Shown here in pieces: positions 19,308 to 29,658 of a stretch of DNA of 64,000 nucleotides. This DNA is from Vibrio cyclitrophicus. GTDB lineage: Bacteria > Pseudomonadota > Gammaproteobacteria > Enterobacterales > Vibrionaceae. The position numbers and the translations under genes were made by a program. Below the pieces are notes generated by a model. The model was not told where the DNA came from. It did not search any database and saw only the letters and a list, made by a program, of their open reading frames with translations. Position 1 is the stretch's first letter. Every line of letters starts with the position of its first letter. Location of the stretch: positions 310,001-374,000 of the forward strand of contig NZ_AP025480.1 in the NCBI RefSeq assembly GCF_024347435.1, written 5' to 3'.

Positions 19308-19407
19308 TCTACCCAATTTAAAAAAAGGGTGGTACAATTCGCGTCCCTTTTAAAGAGGCAGCCCGACCCGAGAGGGTCTAGTTTTAATATTTAGCGGAGC
19401 ACTAACA
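19305..19407 (+). promoter_or_regulatory. spc operon promoter and leader
   Basis: A -10 TACAAT (19333-19338) followed by a GC-rich start (CGCGTCCC). The -35 is weak: TACCCA at 19310-19315 has the proper 17-base spacing. In the leader, GACCC-GAGA-GGGTC (19375-19388) forms a hairpin about 20 bases before rplN. Confidence 0.6.
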
Positions 19408-19779
19408 ATGATCCAGATGCAAAGTACACTTGACGCAGCAGATAACTCTGGCGCGCGCAAGGTAATGTGTATTAAGGTTCTGGGTGGCTCTCACCGCCGT
19501 TATGCACATATCGGTGACGTCATCAAGGTTACAGTGAAGGAAGCGATTCCTCGCGGTAAAGTAAAGAAAGGTGATGTTCTGAAGGCGGTAGTAGTGCGCA
19601 CCCGTAAAGGCGTTCGTCGCCCAGACGGTTCTGTCATTCGCTTCGACAGTAATGCTTGTGTATTGTTAAATGACACTACTGAGCAACCAGTCGGCACACG
19701 TATCTTTGGTCCTGTGACTCGTGAACTTCGTAACGCGAAATTCATGAAGATTGTATCACTAGCACCTGAAGTTCTGTAA
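19408..19779 (+). CDS. rplN: 50S ribosomal protein L14
   Basis: A 123-residue protein at the subunit interface, binding partner of the silencing factor Rsf[28 protein letters not shown] is typical, as is the C-terminal [18 protein letters not shown]. First gene of the spc operon, with ribosome-binding site AGCGGAGCACTAACA. Confidence 0.98.
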   Translation: MIQMQSTLDAADNSGARKVMCIKVLGGSHRRYAHIGDVIKVTVKEAIPRGKVKKGDVLKAVVVRTRKGVRRPDGSVIRFDSNACVLLNDTTEQPVGTRIFGPVTRELRNAKFMKIVSLAPEVL

Positions 19780-19790
19780 GGAGCGGCAAC

Positions 19791-20108
19791 ATGGCAGCTA
19801 AAATCCGTCGTAATGACGAAGTAATCATTCTTGCTGGTAAAGATAAAGGCAAGAAAGGTAAAGTAACTAAGGTTCTGACAACTGGTAAAGTTATCGTTGA
19901 AGGCATCAACCTTGTTAAGAAACACCAAAAGCCGGTTCCGGCTCTAGGTCAACAAGGTGGCATCGTTGAACAAGAAGCAGCTATTGATGCTTCTAACGTT
20001 GCTGTTTTTAACGCGGCTACTGGTAAAGCAGACCGTATCGGTTTCCGTATCGAAGATGGCAAGAAAGTTCGTTTCTTCAAATCTAACGGCGAAACTGTTT
20101 CTAACTAA
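19791..20108 (+). CDS. rplX: 50S ribosomal protein L24
   Basis: A 105-residue KOW-domain assembly initiator of the 50S subunit. The KOW motif is [21 protein letters not shown]. It follows rplN by 11 bases with AAGGAGCGGCAAC as ribosome-binding region. Confidence 0.98.
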   Translation: MAAKIRRNDEVIILAGKDKGKKGKVTKVLTTGKVIVEGINLVKKHQKPVPALGQQGGIVEQEAAIDASNVAVFNAATGKADRIGFRIEDGKKVRFFKSNGETVSN

Positions 20109-20132
20109 TTAGAAGTAATTTGGAGTTCTACT

Positions 20133-20672
20133 ATGGCGAAACTGCATGATTACTACAAGTCGTCTGTAGTCGCTGAGCTTACCAAAGAGTTCAGCTACAC
20201 AAGCGTCATGCAAGTCCCTAGGATTGAGAAAATCACCCTAAACATGGGCGTTGGTGAAGCAATCAACGATAAGAAACTGCTAGAAAACGCAGCAGCTGAT
20301 ATGGCAACGATCTCTGGTCAAAAGCCACTTATCACTAAAGCGCGTAAATCTGTAGCTGGTTTCAAAATTCGTGAAGGCTACCCAATTGGTTGTAAAGTAA
20401 CCTTGCGTGGTGAGCGCATGTGGGAATTTTTAGAGCGTTTAATCTCTATTGCACTTCCACGTGTACGTGATTTCCGTGGTGTTAGCGCTAAGTCTTTTGA
20501 CGGTCGCGGTAACTACAGCATGGGCGTTCGCGAGCAAATCATCTTTCCGGAAATCGACTACGATAAAGTCGATCGCGTCCGCGGTCTTGATATCACTATC
20601 ACGACTTCTGCGGGTTCCGATGAGGAAGGCCGAGCTCTGCTGGCTGCCTTTAACTTCCCATTCCGTAAGTAA
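20133..20672 (+). CDS. rplE: 50S ribosomal protein L5
   Basis: A 179-residue protein of the central protuberance that binds 5S rRNA and touches P-site t[38 protein letters not shown] and [21 protein letters not shown] are family signatures. In E. coli S8 represses the spc operon by binding near this start; the structure was not identified here. Confidence 0.98.
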   Translation: MAKLHDYYKSSVVAELTKEFSYTSVMQVPRIEKITLNMGVGEAINDKKLLENAAADMATISGQKPLITKARKSVAGFKIREGYPIGCKVTLRGERMWEFLERLISIALPRVRDFRGVSAKSFDGRGNYSMGVREQIIFPEIDYDKVDRVRGLDITITTSAGSDEEGRALLAAFNFPFRK

Positions 20673-20688
20673 GGGTAGGGTTACTGTT

Positions 20689-20994
20689 ATGGCTAAACAA
20701 TCAATGAAAGCACGTGAAGCTAAACGTGCAAAACTAGTAGCTAAGTTCGCTGAAAAGCGTTCTGCGCTAAAAGTTATCATTAGCGATGTAAACGCATCTG
20801 AAGAAGATCGTTGGAATGCGGTTCTTAAACTGCAATCTCTTCCACGTGATTCAAGTGCATCACGTCAGCGCAACCGTTGCAACCAAACTGGTCGTCCACA
20901 CGGTTACCTACGTAAATTCGGTCTAAGCCGCATTAAGGTTCGTGAAGCTTGCATGAAAGGCGAGATTCCGGGTCTTCGTAAGGCTAGCTGGTAA
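20689..20994 (+). CDS. rpsN: 30S ribosomal protein S14
   Basis: A 101-residue head protein of the 30S subunit, of the long form without zinc-binding cysteines. [20 protein letters not shown] begins it and [21 protein letters not shown] ends it. The frame stays open upstream through rplE, so an automatic caller could report a 181-residue product; the true start is the ATG at 20689 after AAGGGTAGGG. Confidence 0.98.
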   Translation: MAKQSMKAREAKRAKLVAKFAEKRSALKVIISDVNASEEDRWNAVLKLQSLPRDSSASRQRNRCNQTGRPHGYLRKFGLSRIKVREACMKGEIPGLRKASW

Positions 20995-21023
20995 TTGCCA
21001 CTTAATCATTTGGAGTAAATCTT

Positions 21024-21416
21024 ATGAGCATGCAAGATCCGATTTCGGATATGCTGACCCGCGTTCGTAACGGTCAGGCAGCAAACAAAGTTGCTGTAAA
21101 AATGCCTTCTTCAAAGCTTAAAGTTGCAATTGCTGCATTACTTAAAGCTGAAGGTTACATCGTAGACTTCGCTGTTGACAGCGAAGCAAAACCTGAGCTA
21201 GAAGTTACTCTTAAGTACTTCCAAGCTAAACCTGTAATCGAGCAAATCAAGCGTGTATCACGTCCTGGTCTAAGAGTTTATAAAAATAAAGACTCTTTAC
21301 CTACAGTGATGGGTGGTCTTGGTATTGCAGTTGTTTCTACTTCCAAGGGTCTGATGTCTGACCGTGCTGCTCGTAAAGCAGGTCTTGGCGGTGAAATCAT
21401 CTGTTACGTAGCTTAA
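21024..21416 (+). CDS. rpsH: 30S ribosomal protein S8
   Basis: A 130-residue primary 16S rRNA binder and, in E. coli, the repressor of the spc operon. [18 protein letters not shown] and [23 protein letters not shown] are canonical. Ribosome-binding site TTTGGAGTAAATCTT. Confidence 0.98.
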   Translation: MSMQDPISDMLTRVRNGQAANKVAVKMPSSKLKVAIAALLKAEGYIVDFAVDSEAKPELEVTLKYFQAKPVIEQIKRVSRPGLRVYKNKDSLPTVMGGLGIAVVSTSKGLMSDRAARKAGLGGEIICYVA

Positions 21417-21426
21417 GGAGTAGATT

Positions 21427-21960
21427 ATGTCTCGTGTTGCTAAAGCACCTGTCGCTATTCCAGCTGGCGTAGAGGTGAAACTAAACGGCCAAGAAGTTAC
21501 TGTAAAAGGTAGCAAAGGTGAGCTTACTCGCGTTCTTAACAGCGCCGTAGTTATTGCACAAGAAGAAAACAACCTAACTTTCGGTCCGAAAGAAGGTGTT
21601 GCTAACGCATGGGCACAAGCTGGTACAGCTCGCGCTCTAGTTAACAACATGGTTGTGGGTGTTACTGAGGGCTTCACTAAGAAGCTAACTCTTAAGGGTG
21701 TTGGTTACCGTGCTGCTATGAAAGGCAACTCTGTAGGTCTAACTCTTGGTTTTTCTCACCCAGTAGAGCACGCTCTACCTGAAGGTATTAAAGCTGAGTG
21801 CCCTAGCCAAACTGAGATCATTATTACTGGTTGCGATAAGCAAGTAGTAGGTCAAGTTGCGGCTGACATTCGTTCTTACCGTGCTCCTGAGCCTTACAAA
21901 GGTAAAGGTGTTCGTTACGCAGATGAAAATGTGCGTACTAAAGAAGCTAAGAAGAAGTAA
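21427..21960 (+). CDS. rplF: 50S ribosomal protein L6
   Basis: A 177-residue protein with two related folds at the base of the factor-binding stalk. [24 protein letters not shown] and the C-terminal [23 protein letters not shown] are diagnostic. Ten bases after rpsH. Confidence 0.98.
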   Translation: MSRVAKAPVAIPAGVEVKLNGQEVTVKGSKGELTRVLNSAVVIAQEENNLTFGPKEGVANAWAQAGTARALVNNMVVGVTEGFTKKLTLKGVGYRAAMKGNSVGLTLGFSHPVEHALPEGIKAECPSQTEIIITGCDKQVVGQVAADIRSYRAPEPYKGKGVRYADENVRTKEAKKK

Positions 21961-21969
21961 GGTATCACT

Positions 21970-22323
21970 ATGGATAAGAAAGCATCTCGCATCCGTCGTG
22001 CTACACGTGCACGTCGTAAGATTGCAGAACTTGGCGCAACTCGCTTGGTAGTACACCGTACTCCTCGTCATGTTTACGCACAAGTTATCGCGGCAAACGG
22101 CTCTGAGGTTATCGCAGCTGCTTCTACTGTAGAAAAAGCGATCCGTGAGCAAGTTAAGAACACTGGTAACGTTGATGCAGCTAAAGCAGTTGGTAAAGCT
22201 GTTGCTGAGCGCGCTCTTGAAAAAGGCGTAGCTTCGGTTGCATTCGATCGTTCTGGTTTCCAATACCACGGTCGAGTAGCGGCGCTAGCAGAATCTGCTC
22301 GCGAAGCTGGTCTGAAATTCTAA
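21970..22323 (+). CDS. rplR: 50S ribosomal protein L18
   Basis: A 117-residue 5S rRNA-binding protein of the central protuberance. It starts [22 protein letters not shown] and ends [27 protein letters not shown], as expected. Confidence 0.98.
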   Translation: MDKKASRIRRATRARRKIAELGATRLVVHRTPRHVYAQVIAANGSEVIAAASTVEKAIREQVKNTGNVDAAKAVGKAVAERALEKGVASVAFDRSGFQYHGRVAALAESAREAGLKF

Positions 22324-22337
22324 GGTAGGGTTGGAAG

Positions 22338-22838
22338 ATGGCTAAAGAACAACAACAAGCTAATGATTTGCAAGAAAAGCTGATCGCTGTTAACCGTGTA
22401 TCTAAGACGGTTAAAGGTGGTCGAATCATGAGCTTCACTGCACTAACAGTAGTTGGTGACGGTAATGGTCGCGTAGGTTTCGGTTACGGCAAAGCTCGTG
22501 AAGTACCTGCTGCGATTCAAAAAGCAATGGAAAAAGCGCGTCGTAACATGGTTACTGTTGCGCTTAACGAAGGCACTCTTCACCACCCGGTGAAAGGTCG
22601 TCATTCGGGCTCTAAAGTTTACATGCAGCCAGCTGCAGAAGGTACAGGTGTTATTGCCGGTGGTGCAATGCGTGCTGTACTTGAAGTTGCGGGCGTACAT
22701 AACGTACTTTCTAAAGCATACGGTTCAACGAACCCTATCAATATCGTTCGTGCAACGATTGGTGCTCTAGTAGACGTTAAGTCACCAGAAATGGTTGCTG
22801 CTAAACGTGGTCTAACTGTTGAATCTATTTCGGAGTAA
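22338..22838 (+). CDS. rpsE: 30S ribosomal protein S5
   Basis: A 166-residue fidelity protein at the mRNA entry tunnel. The N-terminal domain has [30 protein letters not shown], which is the spectinomycin loop region (VSKTVKGG with the usual residues). The C-terminal domain has [14 protein letters not shown]. It gave the spc operon its name. Confidence 0.98.
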   Translation: MAKEQQQANDLQEKLIAVNRVSKTVKGGRIMSFTALTVVGDGNGRVGFGYGKAREVPAAIQKAMEKARRNMVTVALNEGTLHHPVKGRHSGSKVYMQPAAEGTGVIAGGAMRAVLEVAGVHNVLSKAYGSTNPINIVRATIGALVDVKSPEMVAAKRGLTVESISE

Positions 22839-22845
22839 GAACACG

Positions 22846-23022
22846 ATGGCAACTATTAAAGTAACTCAAACTAAAAGCTCAATTGGTCGCCTACCTAAGC
22901 ACAAAGCGTGCCTTAAAGGTCTAGGTCTTCGTCGCATCAACCATACAGTAGAACTTGAAGATACACCGTGCGTACGCGGTATGATCAACAAGGTTTACTA
23001 CATGGTTAAGATTGAGGAGTAA
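22846..23022 (+). CDS. rpmD: 50S ribosomal protein L30
   Basis: A 58-residue small 50S protein. I start at ATG 22846 ([22 protein letters not shown]), seven bases after the rpsE stop; a longer reading from 22819 lies inside rpsE and is not supported. Confidence 0.97.
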   Translation: MATIKVTQTKSSIGRLPKHKACLKGLGLRRINHTVELEDTPCVRGMINKVYYMVKIEE

Positions 23023-23027
23023 TCAGA

Positions 23028-23462
23028 ATGCGTTTGAATACTCTATCACCGGCTGCTGGCTCTAAACCTTCTAAGAAGCGTGTAGGTCGTGGTATCGGTT
23101 CTGGCCTTGGTAAAACAGGTGGCCGCGGTCACAAAGGTCAAAAGTCACGTTCTGGCGGCTCTGTTCGTCCAGGTTTTGAAGGCGGTCAAATGCCTCTAAA
23201 ACAACGTCTACCTAAATTCGGTTTCACTTCTCGTAAGAGCCTAGTGTCTGCTGAAGTTCGTCTAGCTGAGCTAGCGAAAGTAACAGGTGACGTAGTTGAT
23301 CTTAACAGCCTTAAAGCTGCTAACGTTATCACTAAGAACATCGAATTTGTTAAGATCGTTCTTTCTGGTGACCTAAGCAAAGCTGTGACTGTTAAAGGTC
23401 TACGCGTGACTAAAGGCGCTAAAGCTGCAATCGAAGCTGCAGGCGGTAAAATCGAGGAATAA
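23028..23462 (+). CDS. rplO: 50S ribosomal protein L15
   Basis: A 144-residue late 50S assembly protein with a Gly/Lys-rich N-terminal extension ([22 protein letters not shown]) that reaches into the rRNA core. Five bases separate it from rpmD. Confidence 0.98.
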   Translation: MRLNTLSPAAGSKPSKKRVGRGIGSGLGKTGGRGHKGQKSRSGGSVRPGFEGGQMPLKQRLPKFGFTSRKSLVSAEVRLAELAKVTGDVVDLNSLKAANVITKNIEFVKIVLSGDLSKAVTVKGLRVTKGAKAAIEAAGGKIEE

Positions 23463-23482
23463 TCTCGAGGAACGAGGTACAG

Positions 23483-24817
23483 ATGGCTAAGAAACCAGGA
23501 CAAGATTTTCGTAGTGCTCAGAGCGGCTTAAGTGAACTAAAGTCGCGCTTATTATTCGTAATTGGTGCACTTTTAGTATTCCGAGCCGGCTCTTTTGTGC
23601 CGATCCCTGGTATTGACGCAGCTGTACTTGCCGATTTGTTCGATCAGCAAAAAGGTACCATCGTTGAAATGTTTAACATGTTCTCCGGTGGTGCTCTTGA
23701 GCGTGCATCTATATTAGCATTGGGTATCATGCCGTACATTTCGGCATCGATCGTAGTCCAATTGCTAACTGTAGTTCATCCAGCGTTAGCGGAACTCAAG
23801 AAAGAGGGTGAAGCAGGCCGTCGTAAGATAAGCCAATATACACGCTACGGCACGCTTGTACTTGCAACATTCCAAGCTATTGGTATCGCAACAGGCTTAC
23901 CAAACATGGTCGACAATCTGGTTGTTATCAACCAAACCATGTTTACGCTTATTGCTACCGTGAGTTTAGTAACTGGTACCATGTTTTTAATGTGGTTAGG
24001 TGAACAAATCACTGAGCGAGGAATCGGTAATGGTATTTCCATTCTGATTTTTGCAGGTATTGTTGCTGGATTGCCTTCTGCAATCGGTCAAACAATCGAG
24101 CAAGCGCGTCAAGGTGAATTGCATGTGCTTCTTCTGCTGTTGATTGCTGTATTGTCTTTTGCTGTTATTTACTTCGTAGTTTTCATGGAACGTGGTCAAC
24201 GTCGTATCGTCGTTAACTATGCGAAACGTCAACAAGGTCGTAAAGTTTTTGCAGCACAAAGCTCTCACTTGCCTCTTAAGATTAATATGGCAGGTGTTAT
24301 TCCAGCGATTTTTGCATCAAGTATTATTTTGTTCCCAGGAACATTAGCGCAGTGGTTTGGTCAAAATGGTGAAAGCAGCGCGTTCGGTTGGTTAACTGAC
24401 GTGTCATTAGCTCTTAGCCCAGGTCAACCTTTGTATGTAATGCTTTATGCAGCAGCTATAATCTTCTTCTGTTTCTTCTATACAGCGTTGGTGTTTAACC
24501 CTCGCGAGACAGCTGATAACTTGAAGAAGTCTGGTGCATTCGTACCCGGTATCCGCCCAGGTGAGCAGACAGCGAAATATATCGATAAAGTGATGACTAG
24601 ACTAACCCTTGCGGGCGCTCTATACATTACTTTTATATGTCTGATTCCTGAATTCATGATGGTCGCGTGGAACGTTCGTTTCTACTTCGGCGGCACATCA
24701 CTACTAATCGTAGTGGTAGTTATCATGGATTTCATGGCACAGGTACAGACTCATCTGATGTCACAACAGTATGATTCTGTGTTAAAGAAAGCGAATCTGA
24801 AAGGTTACGGCCGTTAA
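23483..24817 (+). CDS. secY: Protein translocase subunit SecY
   Basis: A 444-residue inner-membrane channel of the SecYEG translocon with ten membrane segments. The plug and TM2 region reads [17 protein letters not shown]...[28 protein letters not shown], and cytoplasmic loops have [12 protein letters not shown] and [13 protein letters not shown]. Co-transcribed with the spc ribosomal genes, 20 bases after rplO. Confidence 0.98.
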   Translation: MAKKPGQDFRSAQSGLSELKSRLLFVIGALLVFRAGSFVPIPGIDAAVLADLFDQQKGTIVEMFNMFSGGALERASILALGIMPYISASIVVQLLTVVHPALAELKKEGEAGRRKISQYTRYGTLVLATFQAIGIATGLPNMVDNLVVINQTMFTLIATVSLVTGTMFLMWLGEQITERGIGNGISILIFAGIVAGLPSAIGQTIEQARQGELHVLLLLLIAVLSFAVIYFVVFMERGQRRIVVNYAKRQQGRKVFAAQSSHLPLKINMAGVIPAIFASSIILFPGTLAQWFGQNGESSAFGWLTDVSLALSPGQPLYVMLYAAAIIFFCFFYTALVFNPRETADNLKKSGAFVPGIRPGEQTAKYIDKVMTRLTLAGALYITFICLIPEFMMVAWNVRFYFGGTSLLIVVVVIMDFMAQVQTHLMSQQYDSVLKKANLKGYGR

Positions 24818-24858
24818 TTCGGTAGTAATTATTTCGATTCCATTTACGGAGTTTAGCA

Positions 24859-24972
24859 ATGAAAGTTCGTGCTTCCGTTAAAAAAATCTGCCGTAACTGT
24901 AAAGTTATCAAGCGTAACGGTGTCGTTCGCGTGATTTGCAGTGAGCCAAAGCATAAGCAACGCCAAGGCTAA
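24859..24972 (+). CDS. rpmJ: 50S ribosomal protein L36
   Basis: A 37-residue protein, too short for many gene callers. It reads [19 protein letters not shown] and onwards to KHKQRQG, with the zinc-binding set Cys11, Cys14, Cys27 and His32 (C+ form). The ATG follows TTTACGGAGTTTAGCA. Last gene of the spc operon. Confidence 0.97.
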
Positions 24973-24989
24973 TCAGCAGAAATTTTTAC

Positions 24990-25018
24990 TTGAAATACTA
25001 GGTAGAGTCGAGTATATT
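24990..25018 (+). promoter_or_regulatory. Promoter of the alpha operon
   Basis: TTGAAA (24990-24995), 17-base spacer, TATATT (25013-25018). It lies about 100 bases before rpsM, inside the rpmJ-rpsM interval. Confidence 0.65.
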
Positions 25019-25044
25019 CCTCGGCCTACCTTTTGCGTGCAAAA

Positions 25045-25123
25045 GAAGTAGTATGCCGCAGCGTATCCATAACGGGCTTTGCTGCGGATAATTCTTTTAT
25101 GAACCCCTTAGGAGTGAATAATG
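25045..25123 (+). promoter_or_regulatory. Alpha operon leader (S4-binding pseudoknot region)
   Basis: The segment with GCCGCAGCGTATCC, AACGGGCTTT and GCTGCGGATA corresponds to the E. coli alpha leader, which has GTATCC...AACGGGCTTTTCAG. CCGCAGC pairs with GCTGCGG. In E. coli, S4 binds a pseudoknot here to repress rpsM translation. Similarity is by motif recall; the fold was not computed. Confidence 0.7.
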
Positions 25124-25477
25124 GCCCGTATAGCCGGCATTAACATTCCTGATCATAAGCATTCTGTAATTGCACTTACTGCAATCTACGGTATTGGTAA
25201 AACTCGCTCTCAAGCTATTCTAGCTGAAGTGGGTATTGCTGAAGATGCTAAGATCAGTGAACTAACTGAAGAGCAGATCGATCAACTGCGTGATGGTGTA
25301 GCTAAATACACTGTAGAAGGTGATCTACGTCGTGAAGTATCGATGAACATCAAGCGTCTTATGGACCTTGGCTGTTACCGCGGTCTTCGTCATCGTCGCA
25401 GTCTACCACTACGTGGACAGCGTACTAAAACCAACGCTCGCACCCGTAAGGGTCCGCGCAAGCCGATCAAGAAATAG
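25121..25477 (+). CDS. rpsM: 30S ribosomal protein S13
   Basis: A 118-residue head protein that forms bridges to the 50S subunit. [31 protein letters not shown] with helix-hairpin-helix character, and the basic tail [15 protein letters not shown]. First gene of the alpha operon. Confidence 0.99.
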   Translation: MARIAGINIPDHKHSVIALTAIYGIGKTRSQAILAEVGIAEDAKISELTEEQIDQLRDGVAKYTVEGDLRREVSMNIKRLMDLGCYRGLRHRRSLPLRGQRTKTNARTRKGPRKPIKK

Positions 25478-25490
25478 TCGGATAAGGTAG

Positions 25491-25886
<396 letters not shown>

Positions 25887-25917
25887 GTTTCGTTTCTAGG
25901 AATATTGGAGAAAGATC

Positions 25918-26538
25918 ATGGCAAGATATTTGGGTCCTAAGCTGAAGCTTAGCCGTCGCGAAGGTACTGACTTATTCCTTAAGTCTGGTGTCCGTGCGAT
26001 CGATACCAAGTGTAAAATTGATAACGCACCAGGTGTACACGGCGCTCGTCGCGGTCGTCTATCTGAGTATGGCGTTCAGCTTCGTGAGAAGCAAAAAGTT
26101 CGTCGTATCTACGGCGTTCTAGAAAAACAATTCCGCAACTACTACAAAGAAGCTGCACGTCTTAAAGGCAACACGGGTGCAAACCTGCTTCAGCTTCTTG
26201 AAGGTCGTCTTGATAACGTAGTTTACCGTATGGGTTTTGGCGCTACTCGTGCTGAATCTCGTCAACTAGTTAGCCACAAGTCTATCCTAGTTAACGGTAA
26301 AGTTGTAAACGTTCCTTCTTTCAAAGTAGCGGCAAACGACGTTGTTTCTATCCGCGAGAAAGCTAAACAGCAATCTCGTATTAAAGCGGCTTTAGAAGTT
26401 GCTGAACAACGTGAAAAGCCAACTTGGATTGAAGTAGATGCTGGCAAAATGGAAGGTACATTCAAGCGTATGCCTGAGCGTTCTGACCTATCAGCTGACA
26501 TCAATGAACACTTGATCGTCGAACTTTACTCTAAGTAA
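25918..26538 (+). CDS. rpsD: 30S ribosomal protein S4
   Basis: A 206-residue primary 16S rRNA binder, fidelity protein and, in E. coli, repressor of the alpha operon. [23 protein letters not shown] starts it; an S4 RNA-binding domain ([31 protein letters not shown]) lies in the middle. Confidence 0.99.
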   Translation: MARYLGPKLKLSRREGTDLFLKSGVRAIDTKCKIDNAPGVHGARRGRLSEYGVQLREKQKVRRIYGVLEKQFRNYYKEAARLKGNTGANLLQLLEGRLDNVVYRMGFGATRAESRQLVSHKSILVNGKVVNVPSFKVAANDVVSIREKAKQQSRIKAALEVAEQREKPTWIEVDAGKMEGTFKRMPERSDLSADINEHLIVELYSK

Positions 26539-26560
26539 GGTTAAAAAAAGAGAGGACACA

Positions 26561-27553
26561 ATGCAGGGTTCTGTAACAGAATTTCTTAAGCCGCGTCTTG
26601 TTGACATTGAACAGATCAATACGACACACGCGAAAGTAACTCTTGAGCCATTAGAGCGCGGTTTCGGCCACACTCTAGGTAATGCTCTTCGCCGCATTCT
26701 TCTATCTTCTATGCCGGGTTGTGCCGTAACAGAAGTTGAAATTGAAGGTGTGCTACACGAATACAGCACTAAAGAAGGCGTTCAGGAAGATATCCTGGAA
26801 ATCCTTCTAAACCTTAAAGGTTTAGCTGTACGCGTTGCTGAAGGCAAAGATGAAGTGTTTATTACACTGAACAAATCAGGCTCAGGCCCTGTTGTTGCAG
26901 GTGACATCACCCACGATGGTGATGTAGAGATCGCTAACCCTGAGCACGTAATTTGTCACCTAACGGATGACAATGCTGAGATCGCTATGCGTATCAAAGT
27001 AGAACGTGGTCGTGGTTACGTTCCAGCTTCAGCTCGTATCCATACTGAAGAAGATGAGCGTCCTATCGGTCGTCTACTAGTTGACGCTACTTACAGCCCG
27101 GTTGATAAAATCGCTTACGCTGTAGAAGCAGCACGTGTAGAACAACGTACTGATTTAGACAAGCTTGTTATCGATATGGAAACGAACGGTACTCTAGAAC
27201 CTGAGGAAGCAATCCGTCGCGCAGCTACTATTTTAGCTGAACAATTGGATGCGTTCGTAGATCTTCGTGATGTACGTGTACCTGAGGAGAAGGAAGAGAA
27301 GCCAGAATTCGATCCTATCCTACTACGTCCTGTAGACGATCTTGAACTAACAGTTCGCTCTGCTAACTGTTTGAAAGCAGAAGCGATTCACTACATCGGT
27401 GATCTTGTACAGCGCACTGAGGTTGAGCTACTTAAAACGCCAAACCTTGGTAAGAAATCTCTTACAGAGATTAAAGATGTGCTTGCTTCACGTGGTCTTT
27501 CTCTAGGCATGCGTCTAGAAAACTGGCCACCAGCGTCAATCGCTGAAGATTAA
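26561..27553 (+). CDS. rpoA: RNA polymerase alpha subunit
   Basis: A 330-residue subunit that dimerises to start RNA polymerase assembly. The N-terminal domain contains [20 protein letters not shown]. After a linker ([11 protein letters not shown]) the C-terminal domain ([48 protein letters not shown]) binds UP elements and activators. Co-transcribed with ribosomal genes. Confidence 0.99.
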   Translation: MQGSVTEFLKPRLVDIEQINTTHAKVTLEPLERGFGHTLGNALRRILLSSMPGCAVTEVEIEGVLHEYSTKEGVQEDILEILLNLKGLAVRVAEGKDEVFITLNKSGSGPVVAGDITHDGDVEIANPEHVICHLTDDNAEIAMRIKVERGRGYVPASARIHTEEDERPIGRLLVDATYSPVDKIAYAVEAARVEQRTDLDKLVIDMETNGTLEPEEAIRRAATILAEQLDAFVDLRDVRVPEEKEEKPEFDPILLRPVDDLELTVRSANCLKAEAIHYIGDLVQRTEVELLKTPNLGKKSLTEIKDVLASRGLSLGMRLENWPPASIAED

Positions 27554-27577
27554 TCGAAAAGTTAGAAGGATTAGGTC

Positions 27578-27958
27578 ATGCGCCATCGTAAAAGTGGTCG
27601 TCAACTCAACCGCAACAGCAGTCATCGCAAAGCGATGTTCAGCAACATGGCTAGCTCTCTTGTTCGTCACGAAGTTATTAAAACTACCGTGCCAAAAGCA
27701 AAAGAACTACGTCGCGTAATTGAGCCATTGATTACCCTAGCTAAGACAGACAGTGTTGCTAACCGTCGTCTTGCATTTGCTCGCACTCGTGATAACGAAG
27801 TGGTAGCAAAACTATTTAATGAACTAGGCCCGCGTTTCGCGGCTCGCCAAGGTGGTTACACTCGCATTCTTAAATGTGGTTTCCGTACTGGTGATAAAGC
27901 TCCAATGGCTTACATTGAGCTTGTAGACCGCCCAGCTGCTGAAGAAGCTGCTGAGTAA
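27578..27958 (+). CDS. rplQ: 50S ribosomal protein L17
   Basis: A 126-residue 50S protein near the tunnel exit. [32 protein letters not shown] is diagnostic. Last gene of the alpha operon, followed by its terminator. Confidence 0.98.
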   Translation: MRHRKSGRQLNRNSSHRKAMFSNMASSLVRHEVIKTTVPKAKELRRVIEPLITLAKTDSVANRRLAFARTRDNEVVAKLFNELGPRFAARQGGYTRILKCGFRTGDKAPMAYIELVDRPAAEEAAE

Positions 27959-27979
27959 TCTAAACTAGATTCTTAATAC

Positions 27980-28007
27980 AAAAGCCGAGCATTAGCTCGG
28001 CTTTTTT
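27980..28007 (+). terminator. Terminator of the alpha operon
   Basis: AAAAGCCGAGC-ATTA-GCTCGGCTTTTTT, a GC-rich stem with a T run, 22 bases after rplQ. Confidence 0.92.
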
Positions 28008-28122
28008 GTATCTGTAGAGTAAGGAAATGTACATTAAGAACTTGTACCATGATGTTTGGCATTTTTACTTGCTTGATCTGAGCCATTTTCCAAAAATATC
28101 TCGTATCTCCTTTCTTCCACGT

Positions 28123-28150
28123 ACAAAAAAGAGCACCTCTGTGCTCTTCT
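28123..28150 (-). terminator. Terminator of the small lipoprotein gene
   Basis: On the minus strand AAGAGCAC-AGAG-GTGCTCTT is followed by six T residues. It lies 45 bases beyond the stop of the lipoprotein gene. Confidence 0.85.
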
Positions 28151-28164
28151 TATCGATATTATTC

Positions 28165-28192
28165 CGCTAATCGCTAATCGCTAATCGCTAAT
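28165..28192. repeat. Four tandem copies of a 7-bp unit
   Basis: CGCTAAT is repeated four times without change, directly after the stop codon (28194-28196) of the minus-strand lipoprotein gene and before its terminator. A seven-base period cannot hold a reading frame, and it is outside the gene. It is likely to vary by slippage. Confidence 0.9.
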
Positions 28193-28193
28193 C

Positions 28194-28688
28194 TTATTGC
28201 CAAACAGCTGCAAGTGAATCCATTAGGCCACTCGTCGCACCTTGGGATTGAAGTGCTTGAAGAATGATTGGCGCAAACGTGCTGATCATTGACGAATCCA
28301 TTCCTAAACCTGAGAAAGCACTTTCAACCGCGCCTTGCGAATTTAGTACCGATGTTAGGCCAGTAGATTCAAGCGTAGACATTCCTGGAATGAGTGACGC
28401 AAGCTCGTTGTTATCTGCTGTGCCAAGTGAATTCTGTGCAAGAGCGAGCATCGAACCAATCCCGCCAACAGCTTGATCGCTCGTAACTGATGCTTGATTG
28501 GCAACGGTATCTGCCAGAGGTGTTGTTTCATTTTGTTGAGACCACATATTCACCGCAGCCATAAGTGCAGTTTGAGTCAATTGGGAATAGTTGGTATCAG
28601 AAGTAGAACTGGTTGTGCCAGAATCGCTAGTGCTAGCGCAAGAGACAACAGCAAGGCTGCTTAAAACAGTGATGAGTACTTTCTTCAT
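28194..28688 (-). CDS. Small secreted lipoprotein, DUF2780-like
   Basis: A 164-residue predicted lipoprotein. The signal MKKVLITVLSSLAVVSC ends in a lipobox with Cys17, followed by a Ser/Thr-rich linker (STSDSGTTSSTSDT). The rest is Ala/Leu/Ser-rich helical sequence (GGIGSMLALAQNSL, SAFSGLGMDSSMISTFAPIILQAL), resembling the DUF2780 family by recall. Function unknown. It is a single-gene unit with its own terminator, between the ribosomal cluster and fklB. Confidence 0.75.
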   Translation of the reverse strand: MKKVLITVLSSLAVVSCASTSDSGTTSSTSDTNYSQLTQTALMAAVNMWSQQNETTPLADTVANQASVTSDQAVGGIGSMLALAQNSLGTADNNELASLIPGMSTLESTGLTSVLNSQGAVESAFSGLGMDSSMISTFAPIILQALQSQGATSGLMDSLAAVWQ

Positions 28689-28731
28689 TATTTGTCCTTA
28701 AGTAATAAAGTCATTTACCCTTCCACTATAA

Positions 28732-28765
28732 ACGAAAAACGGCGATGTAGTCACATCGCCGTTGG
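28732..28765 (-). terminator. Terminator of fklB
   Basis: Read on the minus strand: AACGGCGATGT-GACT-ACATCGCCGTT followed by TTTCG. Eleven-base perfect stem downstream of fklB. Confidence 0.88.
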
Positions 28766-28824
28766 ATTATTTTAATTTTATTTGCCTATATAGTAATTTG
28801 TTTTACTGAGGCTTTTTATAAAAA

Positions 28825-29445
28825 TTAAAGAATAGCTAGAAGTTCTACTTCAAATACTAGAGCAGCAAATGGTGGGATTGCAGCACCTGCGCCACGCTCA
28901 CCGTATGCTAGATCTTGAGGGATGTATAGCTTCCACTTAGAGCCAACAGGCATCATTTGTAGAGCTTGTACCCAGCCTTGAATTACGCCAGTTACTGGGA
29001 ATTCAGCTGGTTGACCGCGAGATACAGAGCTGTCGAAAACAGTACCGTCAGTTAGTTCGCCATGGTAGTGAACACGTACTTGCTTGTCTGCAGTTGGGAT
29101 TTCGCCAGTACCTTCAGTTAGTACTTCGTATTGAAGACCAGACTCAAGAACTGTTACTTCTGAACGAAGAGCGTTGTCAGCTAGAAAAGCTTCGCCATCT
29201 GCAGCAGCAGCTTTAGCTAGTTCTTGACGTGCAGCTTCACCACGAGTGTGTAGTTCTTGTAGTGCGTTGTTGATTTCGTCAACTTCGATAGCTGGCATGT
29301 CACCAACTAGAGCTGTTGCGATACCAGCAGCAATTGCGTCAACGTTTAGGCCTTCAAGACCAGAACCAGCAAGTTGTTGGCCCATTTGTAGACCGATACC
29401 GTAGCTAGCTTTTTGCTCTACAGTTTCAAATTTTACTTCAGACAT
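28825..29445 (-). CDS. fklB: FKBP-type peptidyl-prolyl isomerase FklB (FKBP22)
   Basis: A 206-residue cytosolic dimeric FKBP. The N-terminal dimerisation helices ([16 protein letters not shown]...GIATALVGD) precede the isomerase domain with [46 protein letters not shown] and [10 protein letters not shown]. No signal peptide, which separates it from FkpA. Divergent from ytfB, as in E. coli. It is the third FKBP-family gene in this window. Confidence 0.95.
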   Translation of the reverse strand: MSEVKFETVEQKASYGIGLQMGQQLAGSGLEGLNVDAIAAGIATALVGDMPAIEVDEINNALQELHTRGEAARQELAKAAAADGEAFLADNALRSEVTVLESGLQYEVLTEGTGEIPTADKQVRVHYHGELTDGTVFDSSVSRGQPAEFPVTGVIQGWVQALQMMPVGSKWKLYIPQDLAYGERGAGAAIPPFAALVFEVELLAIL

Positions 29446-29658
29446 GAAAAGTCACTCTTTTTGTCAGTACGAAAAGGGTAAGAATACCAGTATTAGCAGC
29501 GTGAAGAAACGGCTAGCCTATGATCACTTGTGCTTTACCGTGCTGATATCACAGGGATGTCAATTTTCTCGCTTTGCTCTCCGTTGTGACGGAAAGATCT
29601 ATACTGTTGGTACTTTGGTTTTTATACTGTAGTTATTCAATATATAGGACGCAGTGGC

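Noticed and set aside
20449..20688. N-terminal extension of rpsN giving a 181-residue protein
   Set aside because: The extension runs through rplE in another frame; S14 starts at 20689 with a ribosome-binding site and normal length.
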